Source: Scalesia atractyloides
Taxonomy: Eukaryota; Streptophyta; Magnoliopsida; Asterales; Asteraceae
NCBI GenBank assembly: GCA_947069175.1
Contig: CAMTDV010000017.1
Span: forward strand, 47,935,137 to 47,999,136
Reading direction: 5' to 3'
DNA length: 64,000 nt
Each line of letters starts with the position of its first letter. The stretch's first letter is position 1. Position numbers and translations under genes: made by a program. The notes below the pieces were generated by a model, which saw nothing but the letters and a program-made list of their open reading frames with translations, made no database searches and was not told where the DNA came from. Positions 33,915-44,009 of this stretch are shown in pieces.

Positions 33915-34315
33915 TGTTGATGCATAACGTCTATTGTCTAGGTCTTGGATCGGGTTTGTATGTTTAGGGCTTGTGTATGTTTGATTTTGAAGTTTATTTA
34001 ACTTGTATACACAAGTTCGGCCGAAGTTATAGTAAGCTGATCAAGTTCGGCTGAACTTGATCTAGCTAAGACTGTCTTCGAGCGAACTTGTAGGTCTATA
34101 TATAGGAAGTCATGGGTCTCTCATTGTAAGAACTTTGCGACATTGATGGCGAAGCTCTGTCTGTTTGGAAACTGAATGTATATGATTTGGACATGAATAA
34201 ACAGACAATTTAAACAGTAAACTTGTGTATTTGATTAACATGTCATATAATTTCCGCTTATATTGGACATTAGATACAAATTAGGTTCCTTGAAATTGGA
34301 GGATCGGTCCTAACA
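33915..34315 (+). repeat. E3 3' LTR
   Basis: 401 bp, nearly the same as the 5' LTR with a few substitutions and two missing bases. It keeps the three boxes (about 34,014-34,091) and the TATA box (about 34,096-34,107). Confidence 0.95.
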
Positions 34316-35160
34316 TACCACATTTCTTAATTGATCCAAGATGCATTAGGTATTATTAGGAACTTTACTTAACTGTGTTTCCCACTTCAGAATATACTCC
34401 CGTATCAAGATTCCCTAGATATCATCTTACATGTGAATATAGCTAACTGATATCTGTAATCTGGGTAGTGTGAGACCTTGAGAGCTCAGGTTAGTACCAC
34501 CGTACCGACAAAGAGATGAAGGCTCGACTTGAAGGTGTGTTCCACTTAGGAATCTTTTGAACTGCTTATTGTAATATTTTGCAATATTTTCGATATCTTT
34601 AGCAATTGTTCGGGTTTAAGTACAAAAGTATTCTACAAGTTCTAGGTTATTGCTTCCGCAAATTCAGAAGAACTTGTATAATACCCCAGATATAAATTTT
34701 CTATAAAGACCTAGTATCTCAGAATCAGGCAATCTCTCAAACAGAATTTCAGAGTACCAAGTCCATATATCCGAGAGATGTTAAGCCATAAATTAAGAAG
34801 CTATTTCCTTATGTTTATATCTCAGAATCAATCTACTGAATGTGCGAAGCCTACTGGCACATCATCAATTAGACCTGTTTTTAACTTTGTAAACTTTTCA
34901 AAGCTTTAGCATACTGTGATAGTCCACTGATATACTATCATTTCCTCTTTTTCACACGAAAACTCATTTTTGTCTTTTTCATGTTTTTGTATTTTTTAGT
35001 TTTATAATATTTTTTATTTTCCCCAAACCTTTTCTCCCCCTAAAATCAAAAACATATTTTTGGATTTTTGTTTTTAAAGAAAGAAATTCTAAAAACCTAC
35101 AAAAAGTGATAAACCGATGAGGATCACGAAAACTCCTCCTCTGATCCGTATTCAATATCA
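34316..35160 (-). other. E2 spacer, outer half
   Basis: Continuation of E2 after the E3 insertion. Non-coding. It matches the E3 spacer at 27,900-28,620 in reverse complement, for example around GAGCTCAGGTTAGTACCACC (34,480-34,499). Confidence 0.8.
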
Positions 35161-35164
35161 TGCT

Positions 35165-36290
35165 CTCCCTCTGGTGTGAGATTCTTCATATCATTAATTC
35201 TTAAAAGATATTTAATTTTGTCTCTTGGAAAAGCTTTGGTATAAAAATATGCTTTTTGATCATCAGTGTGGATTTTCTCAATTCGAATCAATCTTTATTC
35301 GTGGCAGTCACGAATAAAGTGATGTCGAATTTTGGTATGTTTAGACCATATTCTCTCATCTGCTGTTGAATCCACAATATTTACAATATTTGGGAACAAC
35401 AACTAGAAGCTGAAACATATTCAGCCTCGCAAGTAGAGAGAGAGCGACTGTGGTCTGTTTCTTGGGCTGCCACGTTACAAGTGGAGTTCCAAAGAACTAG
35501 CAACCGACCGATGTAGACTTTGCATTGATTTTGCAGCTTCCGGAATCAGAATCCGCGTATCCAGTGAGATCAAAGTTGTCGTTGCGCGGATACCAGAAGC
35601 CGGTGCTTGGGCAACCCTTTAGGAATCGAAAGATCCGCTTCACGATCATGATGTGTGACACACGTGGACAGGGCTGATATCGAGGGCATAGGCAAGTCGG
35701 ATACATAATATCCAGCCAAGATGCTGTGAGGTACATCAACGATCCAATCATCGATCGGTATAACGTCCATCTACTAGTTTGGTGAAGAGAGTACTATCCA
35801 CAGTTCCACGAATAAAGATGTTGTCTTAACAGGGGCTGAGAGAGTGTCTCGTACCAGGCTCTCGGGGCCTGATGCAACCCGTATAATGCTTTGTTGAGAA
35901 GATACCCTTTATTCTTGTGCTCTGGATGAACAAACCCCGGTGGTTGTCCTGTGTACACAAGTTCTTTCACCTTTCCATAGAGAAAAGCAAATTTGACATC
36001 TAGTTGGTACACCTTGAAACCTTTCCATGACGCAAACCCCAGAAAGATGCAGATGGCCTCCAAAAGTGCTACTGGAGCGTAGACCTCTGTATAATCAATG
36101 CCCTCCTGCTAATGAAAACCTTTAACAACGAGTCAAGCTTTGTTTATAACAATCACTCCTCGATCATTGCGTTTACACTTGAAAACCCACTTAGTATCTA
36201 TCGCCTTTTGTCTAGGTGGTAGGTCTACAAGTTCCTAAACTCCTGATTTCTCGAACTGCTGCAGCTCTTCTTGCATCGCGTTCACCCAGC
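35165..36290 (-). pseudogene. E2 reverse transcriptase and RNase H, with core deletions
   Basis: The RT part (35,794-36,063) has YQLDVKFAFLYGKV, with the catalytic Asp that E3 has lost, and KALYGLHQAPRAWYETL. About 20 codons later the sequence moves to the RNase H entry MIGSLMYLTAS (35,751), so roughly 350-400 bp with the YVDD box is missing. RNase H (35,497-35,751 and onward) keeps YADSDSG and a degraded EAEY motif, but the segment with the last catalytic Asp (YVDNKAA in E3) is also deleted near 35,370. Not functional. Confidence 0.88.
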
Positions 36291-38060
36291 TTTCATCTGC
36301 AAGAGCTTCTGTTGGACACTTAGGTTCAACCTGCGAAATATAAAACATCTATAAGAACAAATACCTTGTATAGAAGCAATTTTAGAATAAAAGCAACTTA
36401 GATCCTTGTTGATCTGATTTCGTGTTTTTACTCCTACTCTCAATTCACCACTAATGTTGTCAGATGGATGGTATGACAGGTTTCTTGGTACTACTTCATT
36501 AGGAACAATCACTGAGCTTTCCAAATTTGTAATGTTGTGATAAGCAACAAATGTACTTGTTGAAGCTTCATTTTGATTCCTTGGAGCCGCAGATTGATTT
36601 AACAAATTTGATATCTCCTCAGATTCGTCATTGGAGCTTGAATCACCAACATCGTAAGACGGTTCGGCATCAGAAACATGATCTTCCTGTTGACTTGTTA
36701 CGGACTGTGCATCTGTTTGTTGCTCAGCATTAGTTTCTTCAGCTGGATCTTGGTTAGTGTTACTCGGACCTGCTTCAGAATCATGTGTGCCAACTAGTGG
36801 TTCATTCACCACAATTGGTCTAGAGACTTGGTCTTGACTTGATGTTTGTTGTTGCTGATAAAGAAAGACCAATTCTTCTTCACTAGGTTCTTTTGGAAGG
36901 TCCAAAGAGTTCCACAGATTGTCGTAATTGAACATCCAAGATTCTCCAAGCTTTTGAATCAGAATCGTATATCTTTGACAGTCGACATGCTATGCCAGGA
37001 TTATCTTGTTCAAACTTGGTAAATATACGCGACGAAGCGGACTTGATAACCAACAAAGAATCCTTCTAGAGATTTCGCGCCAAATTTTTCGTCAGAATCA
37101 ATTACTGTGCAGGGCGATCCAAAAGGTTCCAAGTAACTCAAATTAGGCTTTCATCGGTTTAGCAATTCGAAACAAGTTTTGTTGTGTTTCTTCACTGTTA
37201 GAACCATGTTCAAGGTATAACAAGCTGAAGCAACTGCTTCACTCCAGAAGCTGACTGGCAACTTCGAATCTGCTAGCATGGTTCTGTTTGTTTCGATTAG
37301 CGTGTGGTTCTTTCTTTCAGCTACATCGTTTTGCTGCGGAGCATATGGTGCGATAAATTCATGAAGAACTCCTTTATCATTGCAGAACTCTTGCATTCGA
37401 TTGTTTTTAAAATATGTGCCATTATCGCTTTGGATTCTCCGTATGGGCAAATGATATAGATTTTCGAGCTTCTTAAAGAGAATCATGAGATTTTGAAATG
37501 TCTCGTCTTTGCTCTCCTGGAAGAAAACCCACGAGAATCTGGAGTGGTCATCAGTTAGTACTAAACAGTATAAATCGCCGGATATACTCTTAACATTGAC
37601 TGGCCCGAACAGATCCATGTGTAATCTCTCCAATGGAAGTTTAATCGAATTCAACATTTTCTTCGGGTGAGATTTCTTGTGCTGCTTGCCTTTCTTGCAG
37701 CTGACACAATCATCGTTCATATGAAAACTTTTAAGATTCACCCTTCCACTAGATCATTCTGAACAAGCTGATCCATTTTTCAAAAATTGATATGGCCCAT
37801 CTTTCTGTGCCATAGGATAGATTCTTTCTCGGTGGCTTCCGTTACGAAACATTGTGTCGTCTTCGATGTTGTTGAAGCTATGCTCATATCAAGAACGTAC
37901 AAATCATTTTCTCTTGGAGCTCTCATTAAGATCCACTCCTCGGGAATCTGGAATCCCGGTCTCAAAATAAGGCATTCTCTGTCATTGAAGTGCGTTGTGA
38001 ACTTTTTATCACATATTAGAGAGATGCTAAGTAGATTATTCTCCAGCTAAGCTATGTAGT
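36291..38060 (-). pseudogene. E2 integrase and linker
   Basis: GAG-pre-integrase at 37,780-37,965 (WHRKMGHINF, then a stop), continuing at 37,741 with the intact cysteine pair CVSCKKGKQ. Integrase core at 37,151-37,741: Asp in LHMDLFGPV, Asp in IQSDNGTYF and Glu in VAERKN are all present. The linker to RT (36,282-36,935) is Ser/Gln/Glu-rich with SYHPSDNISGELRVGVKTR before the RT. Frameshifts near 37,140 and 36,940 break it. Better preserved than the E3 integrase. Confidence 0.9.
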
Positions 38061-39541
38061 TCACCTTGTCAAACAAGACCACTCCATTAGAAAACTTACC
38101 CTCTCCTACGATTCGACCTCCTTGATTACCGGCAAGCCGACATATCCATCGTGAATAGATCGAACATCGTATAACAGCGCAAGCATTCCATTCATGTGGC
38201 GGGATGCTCCGCTATCCCTTATCCATTTTGAGATGATAGACATCGGAAGCCCCTGCAAATCACAGAAACACTTTATTTAAACAGCGAAACCCAAGCCTTG
38301 GTGGTCTTGGGTGGAACCAGATCAACCACCTTTGGTACTTTGGTCTCATCGTCCTTTTTCTTACCAATCTTGACATTTATTTGACATTTTCAGTGTTATC
38401 TTCAGATGATGCTTTTGACGTAACTACCCAAGTTTGCAAAGTTGAAGCTTTTTTCGTGTAAAATTTTGAATGCTTATTTTCGTTAATTCTTGATGTCTCA
38501 CCAACCTCTGTTTTAGAGTCTTTGAAAATTGGTGGTTTGACATTAAATGTGTATTCATTTCCTCTTCTCAAAATCTTGTATTGAACAAACTTGGTAGATT
38601 TTTCTTTGTCATCACTTGAAGATTTTGAATCAGAGTGAACAGATTGGCGTTTCAGACATTTGCGAGCAATATATCCTACTTCGTTGCATTTGAAACATGT
38701 TCTACTATCAGAGACAGTAGACTTGTTTATCTGTTCCCTCAGTTTCTTTTCTGCAAAGAACTCCTTATTTGATTGTTCTTTACCCAGTTTTTCTTTCTCA
38801 TTGACTGTGTTTGATCCAAAAACAAATTCAACCTTCTTTGTAGAGTTTGTTTTTTGGTATCGATTACCCTTTTCTTCTAATACCCTACCCCTTTTCTCCA
38901 GTTTTCTGGATAATTTTTACCTTTAGCATTATTACAACCGTTGTTATGAGGTTTAGTGTAATATGAATCGTTTAAGCTTTCTAAATCAGACTTACTTATC
39001 TCTGTCAATTTAAAAACCTTTTCAACTTTCTCAATGTTCACATTCTGAATCGGAAAATCTAGGTCAGAATATAACTTGTCCGATCCAATCAATGTGTAAG
39101 CCACTAATGATGAATCTTCCTTCAATTTACATCCTGATTTTCTAGATATTTTTTTGTGAAAAGTATCGTCATCTTCAGAATTTGAACTCAATTTTAAGCT
39201 TGACTCTGTACTGTCACTATCATTTCCTAACACTTTTTAAACCACAATTTTAACAACCTCAGATTCATCGTCATCTTCAGATTTAGTGTAAGTTACGTCA
39301 AGGTCCTCAGGCAGCTTGTCAGGTTTAACAATCCTTGACATAACATCAAGCGCCCTCTCCACACCATCTGGTTTTTTTACTATAGCTTTCCTAGATAGGT
39401 GGAGGAACCTTGTTATAACTTCCACTTTTACCCTTACCCTTTTTGTCACCATGGTTCCAAGTTCATTTTCCATCTTTAAGTTTGAGTAGTCTCCGTTGAC
39501 GTGACTGCTGCAAACGCGTTAGAGAATTCTGGTTCTGACAT
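38061..39541 (-). pseudogene. E2 gag and protease, gag internally deleted
   Basis: Starts MSEPEFSNAFAAVTSTETTQ at 39,541, then reads almost at once into sequence matching the far C-terminal half of E3 Gag (KPDGVERALDVMSRI at about 39,370; KVFKLTEISKSDLESL near 39,020). Some 2.2 kb of gag, with the capsid and first zinc knuckle, is therefore missing. The second knuckle is kept as CFKCNEVGYIARKC (about 38,658-38,699). The protease site WIRDSGASRHMNG lies near 38,190-38,232. Several frameshifts. Confidence 0.85.
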
Positions 39542-39999
39542 CTCGAGAACTGAAAATTTCACAAAAACTTGAAAACAGTTAGCAAGACCTGCAGTTTGTA
39601 AGAATTGGGGTTCAGTTCGTAGGAACTGGACTCTAAATTTTAACAAAAGTTCAGTCTGTCACTTCATAAGAAGTGAAGAATACCAATCTGATAGAATTTC
39701 ACTCCATTTATTTGGCAGTTCATACGAATTGATAGATTAATCAAGATTTTTAACAACACAGGTTCAGTTCGTACGAAGTGCAGATATACTTCGTGCGAAG
39801 TGATGTTCAAGAAACCATGTTTTTTTTTGCAATTTTTTCTGTTCAAACGTTCTGATTCTTTCAAGGGTTTATCATTAGGTGATTTTACATGACATGTTCA
39901 AAGTTTAGTCCATTTTGTCCATGAATTCATTTTCAAAGTGAAAAATAAGAAGAATCGAGTAGAAATAGAGTGTTGTTGTCGACAAATCAGGCTCCCTGA
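39542..39999 (-). promoter_or_regulatory. E2 leader with palindrome array
   Basis: Six boxes between 39,592 and 39,802: 39,592, 39,613, 39,660, 39,716, 39,765 and 39,787. Forms include CAGTTCGTACGAAGTG and TACTTCGTGCGAAGTG. As in E3, the array sits between the primer site and the gag start codon. Confidence 0.8.
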
Positions 40000-40011
40000 G
40001 CTCTGATACCA
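40000..40011 (-). promoter_or_regulatory. E2 primer binding site
   Basis: The minus strand reads TGGTATCAGAGC, two bases from the LTR end at 40,014. Confidence 0.93.
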
Positions 40012-40013
40012 CT

Positions 40014-40408
40014 TGTAGGACTGATTCCTTCCTTGCAAAGGTACCTAATTTGTATCTAATCCATAGTTTGCGAAATTAGTTAATAAACTAGTGACAATAA
40101 CACTTGAAATACTGTTTAAACGTCGGTTTTATTAAGTTCAATCAATACATTCATGTTCCAGACTGACAGAGCTTCGCCGTCACAAATGCAAAACTGTTAC
40201 AATGAAAGTTCTAGGCTTAGCTATTTATAGACAAGCTCACTTCACACTAACTAGCACTATGCAGTTCGTACGAAGTGTGTTCGTACGAACTGTCAGTTCG
40301 TGCGAAGTGGGCTTCCCAACTACATAACTTTACAACTTGATAAACATTCTAGCCTATACATTAAACGACTAGACCTAAGACGTAGACAATAGACATCGTG
40401 CTTCAACA
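40014..40408 (-). repeat. E2 5' LTR
   Basis: 395 bp. It matches the 3' LTR but carries about 32 bp extra, which adds palindrome boxes: three boxes lie at 40,262-40,309 against one in the 3' LTR. The minus-strand TATA lies at 40,219-40,231, downstream of the boxes. Confidence 0.93.
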
Positions 40409-41165
40409 CCATGCTTCAGTTATTGTTTATATTTTTCTAATTGTTTTTTGGGTTTTGGTGATGGTATAATAAGTACATGGAAGATAACTAGATCTGCCAT
40501 GAATGGTGTTTTTTTGGAGCTTTTGGTTTGTTTTAGTATAGGATGGTGATGGTAATGATGAAGCCTCATCCAAGTTTTAGAAAGAGATCTGCCATTAATG
40601 GTAGTTTTTTGAAGCTTACTGAAGTGAAACTCTATGAATTGGAGCTTGTGGTGGTGATATTTTATTTGTTTGTCGGAAGTCAGTGGTTTGTGATTTTTCG
40701 CTGGAGAAGAAGAGAGGAAGGGGGTGGAGTGGGGTTACGGAGAATGGTTGGCATAGTGTGGTTTTAGTAAATTTTGATAATAAGTAAAGGTAGTTTAGTA
40801 ATTTCACATAGACATTACTGGGAAAACTAATCCCCATCCACGTCAGGGACTATCCGGAAACGAAAATTAAAAGGTTGGAGACTAAAGAGGTAATTTTAGA
40901 AAGTTCGGGACTAAAGATGAAAAAAGACAAAACCACAGGGACTATCCGGGCATTTAACTCTTATTTTCAATTCACGATAAAGGCAACCGACAACTGTGAT
41001 GCTTTGACCTCAATGCCTAACAATGCAATTACTTTTTTTTTTGAAAAATAACCATGCAATTACTCATCTTTTTGAAAAATTAAATAACAATGCAATTACT
41101 ACTTTTCTCTTTCATCTTTATCTATTAGATTATCTTTTCTACTCTCCCGTTTTATTTCATTTATT

Positions 41166-42830
41166 ATACGAACTAGTGAATCTTCCCGCATGATGCGATG
41201 GATTTAAATGTAAAGGAACTTGGATTTATGCAGTAATGACTTGAAACATTTACGTTAAAACATACATAAACTGAAATATACATAAAAATAAGCATGGAAA
41301 CCAAAGAAATTTACGTCGAACACCAACCTGAACTTATACCGATACGTACGTAAGAATAAGTAAAAACTTATGTTTTTAAGTTAAAAATGGTACCGCGCGT
41401 TGCAGTGAGACGGAAATGTAAAGTAAGCCGAATTTAAAAAATATAATGAAAACATACTATATTTGACTCGACTTGTTTTAAAACTAAATTTATACCAAAA
41501 CGTAGATTAACTAAAAATTACGAAAAGAAGTGGAAAAACATATTATATCTGAGCCTACCTATTTTCAAAGAAACGCAATCAACTTGAATTTATATTGATA
41601 CATTCATAAATATAAACACGTAAAAATGTTTATAAAGTTTTTATAAATTTAAGGATTGTAACTGCCAGTACTAAATGTTAAAGGGTAAAGGCTAAAATAA
41701 ACAAAAACTTACTAAAGACAAAAAAATCATAACCGACATGAATTTATACCATCACATACATTAATATAAGCACGTAAAAAATGAGTATTTAGTTTTTAGA
41801 AAGTTGATGGTTGTAAATGTCAATATTAAATGTTGAAGGGTAAAAATTAAAATATAAAAATACGTAAAAAAAATAAAAAATGACCAATGGCAAGCTGCCG
41901 TGTAGCAGTTTGCCACTGCTCAACCAACTTAGAATTGTAGGTATATCAATTCACCGCGTGTTATTGCGGGTTCAAAATGTAAATTAACTCGAATTTGTAC
42001 CACCTAGTGAAAACCTATTATATTTGGCCCAACATGTTTTTAAACAAAAGTTACGTCAAAATGTAGACAAACGTATTATGTTTGATCCAACTGACTAGCG
42101 AAGGAAATTAACGTTGAAATGTTAACTAACTTAAACCTATACCCACACATATATTAAAATAAGTACGTAAGAAAATTAAGTTTTTTTAGTTAAAGAACAG
42201 TATGCCGCGTTGCGGCTGCATCGAAACGTAAAATAACTCGAATTTTTCTCATCTAATGATTTTTTTTTAAAATGTAAATCAACTAAAAACGTATATAAAA
42301 ACACCAAAATGTATTATATTTGAGACTACCTATTTTGAAAAAAGAAATTACATTGAAACGTAATCAACCAAAATTTATACTGATACGTAAAAAAAATAAG
42401 CACGTAAAAACTGATTATAAAATTAAAGGGTTGTAAATGCTAATATTAAATATTGAAGTGTGAAAATAGAAAAAGAAAAGAAAAACAAAATGACACTTAA
42501 AAAAAACCATCATGTGGGCAAACGTAAAATAACTCGAATTTTTCTCATCTAATGATTTTTTTTTTAAATGTAAATAAACTAAAAACGTATATAAAAACAC
42601 CAAAATGTATTATATTTGAGCCTACCTATTTTGAAAAAAGAAATTACATTGAAACGTAATCAACCAAAATTTATACTGATACGTAAAAAAATAAGCACGT
42701 AAAAACTGATTATAAAATTAAAGGGTTGTAAATGTTAATATTAAATATTGAAGTGTGAAAATAGAAAAAGAAAAGAAAAACAAAATGACACTTAAAAAAA
42801 ACCATCATGTGGGCTAGTGTAGACCAAACT
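41166..42830. repeat. Array of diverged Helitron-like repeat units
   Basis: The left end (ACTAGTGAATCTTCCCGCAT, 41,171-41,190) is, on the minus strand, a short hairpin (CGCATCATGCG) followed by CTAG and T, a Helitron-like 3' end. To its right, units each start with a GC-rich CGCGTTGCGG-type core and then CGTAAAATAACTCGAATTT-like sequence (near 41,393, 41,953, 42,203 and 42,520). Unit length varies from about 250 to 550 bp. No coding sequence. Confidence 0.5.
42224..42814. repeat. 296-bp tandem duplication
   Basis: Copy 1 is 42,224-42,519 and copy 2 is 42,520-42,814. Both begin AAACGTAAAATAACTCG and end CATCATGTGGGC, and they are nearly identical, so the duplication is recent compared with the diverged units to the left. 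Confidence 0.92.
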
Positions 42831-43030
42831 TGTTTTTGTAGGTTATACAAATAGTTTAATTTAAAAAGAAAAGGATTAAAGAAAGATGTTAAAAAAAATT
42901 ATAAGAGTGAAGTTTTCAAAATTAACCCATTACGTCTACTATAAATATTTATTAAAATATGAAAAGAGAAATTTAAAACGATAATACTACTACTAATTTT
43001 GGTTAATAAACATTTAAGTAAGTTTAACAT

Positions 43031-43413
43031 AGGGATGGCTGGATGGATTAAAATGAGAACTACCTTAGTTGTGAGAAATGTGAGAACTAAGTCATTCTAA
43101 AGGTTTTTTCAAAATTTTTTTATCTAAAAAGTCATAAAAAATTACTTGATTCGGCAAAAAAAACATAATAAAAATGGTGCATATCCACATTTACATGAAA
43201 CGTAAAAAAATATTTATTTTCGTACAAAATTACACCACCACGTAAAAAAAACTTGCATTAGTCAAAACTACCGATTCGACAATTTTTTCCAGATATGTAT
43301 ATAATATTTTCATCTACGTTTGTGCAAAAAAATTTGGCTCAACTCACGCGGACAGAAAAAGTTCTCACGCTTCTCAAAACTCGTAGTGATTCTCATTTGA
43401 ACCGAGCCCGTGT
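43031..43413 (+). mobile_element. Inverted-repeat element A3
   Basis: Third copy of family A: left end AAAATGAGAACTACCTTAG, right end GTAGTGATTCTCATTTGAAC, with the same interior (TTGTGCAAAAAAATTTGGC). More diverged than A1 and A2 and not next to a microsatellite. Confidence 0.75.
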
Positions 43414-44009
43414 AACCTATTCATTTTCATTATATAATGTCGATTTCCAAAGATGAATTTTCGGATTTACCAAAATAAAAAAAAAGATATTTTGATTACT
43501 ATATTGTATATTATATGTGAATAATTACAGCTGGACTCATGGGAATCTACACAACTTTCTTTTAATTTGAATATATGAATAAATCCAAAGGGCAAATCAT
43601 GCAATGATAGAATTACAGCTTCTCTTTTCATCAATATTTTGTTTTAATGACCTTTTAATATCTTTTTAGATCCTTTTTTTGTAACGAATCTCTATTTAGA
43701 TCTGCATTGTTCAAATCCATGAGGTATTCGTGGACGTTACATACGTGCTATCATGTAGGCTCCTTCGCCCCACACCACGTATAGTGTGACAGATGGGATA
43801 ACATGGCAAGTTACTTCATCATTCGATATAACACAATTATTTACGCTACAAGGCATCCTATCGGCAAGGGGCATCAACAATAAACTTTGCTCAGCCGCAA
43901 GAGAAGCATGATTTTTAGTGAAGAATGCCCTTGAATTATTATGGGTATGGTTAGTAATTTTTTATATGAAATAGTAAGCTCAATAGAACACTAATATTCA
44001 CCTTTTTTT
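43414..44009. other. Unassigned sequence
   Basis: No ORF, repeat partner or RNA gene recognised. It separates A3 from the orphan gag. Confidence 0.4.

Larger units (their letters stand above)
19726..34315 (+). mobile_element. E3: full-length Sirevirus-like copia element nested in E2
   Basis: A 14.6-kb element with 403-bp and 401-bp LTRs, primer site and polypurine tract. The flanks CACCA (19,721-19,725) and TACCA (34,316-34,320) are a 5-bp target duplication with one change. It is inserted into the pol-aORF spacer of E2 in the opposite direction. Order: LTR, leader with palindromes, gag, protease, integrase, RT, RNase H, spacer with palindromes and TATA, aORF, polypurine tract, LTR. The extended Gag and an extra ORF in the env position fit the Sirevirus (SIRE/Maximus) group. 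Frameshifts and stops in each gene make it inactive. Confidence 0.93.
13650..40408 (-). mobile_element. E2: Sirevirus-like copia element, with nested insertions
   Basis: A complete element on the minus strand: 5' LTR at 40,014-40,408, primer site, leader, gag, integrase, RT/RNase H, spacer, aORF, polypurine tract, and 3' LTR at 13,650-14,012. The target duplication is perfect: CCATG at 13,645-13,649 and 40,409-40,413. Two later insertions expand it, E3 (19,726-34,315) and a gypsy fragment (15,299-~18,790); its own sequence is about 8.7 kb. Large internal deletions affect gag, RT, RNase H and aORF, so it could have moved only with helper proteins if those losses came first. Confidence 0.92.
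13049..40960. mobile_element. Mutator-like inverted-repeat element, split by E2
   Basis: The left end (from 13,049, GAGTTAAATGCCCGG) and right end (to 40,960, CCGGGCATTTAACTC) are inverted repeats that stay similar for about 140 bp. The 9-bp flanks TTATTTTTA (13,040-13,048) and TTATTTTCA (40,961-40,969) match at 8 of 9 bases, the target duplication length of Mutator-like elements. Without E2 the element is about 1.15 kb. Its interior has a CT-rich stretch at 13,270-13,312 and a GGTGGTG-rich block, so it may have picked up gene sequence, but I recognise no gene in it. Confidence 0.75.

Noticed and set aside
43681..43950. Possible unique gene remnant
   Set aside because: I looked for codon structure and conserved motifs on both strands and saw none.
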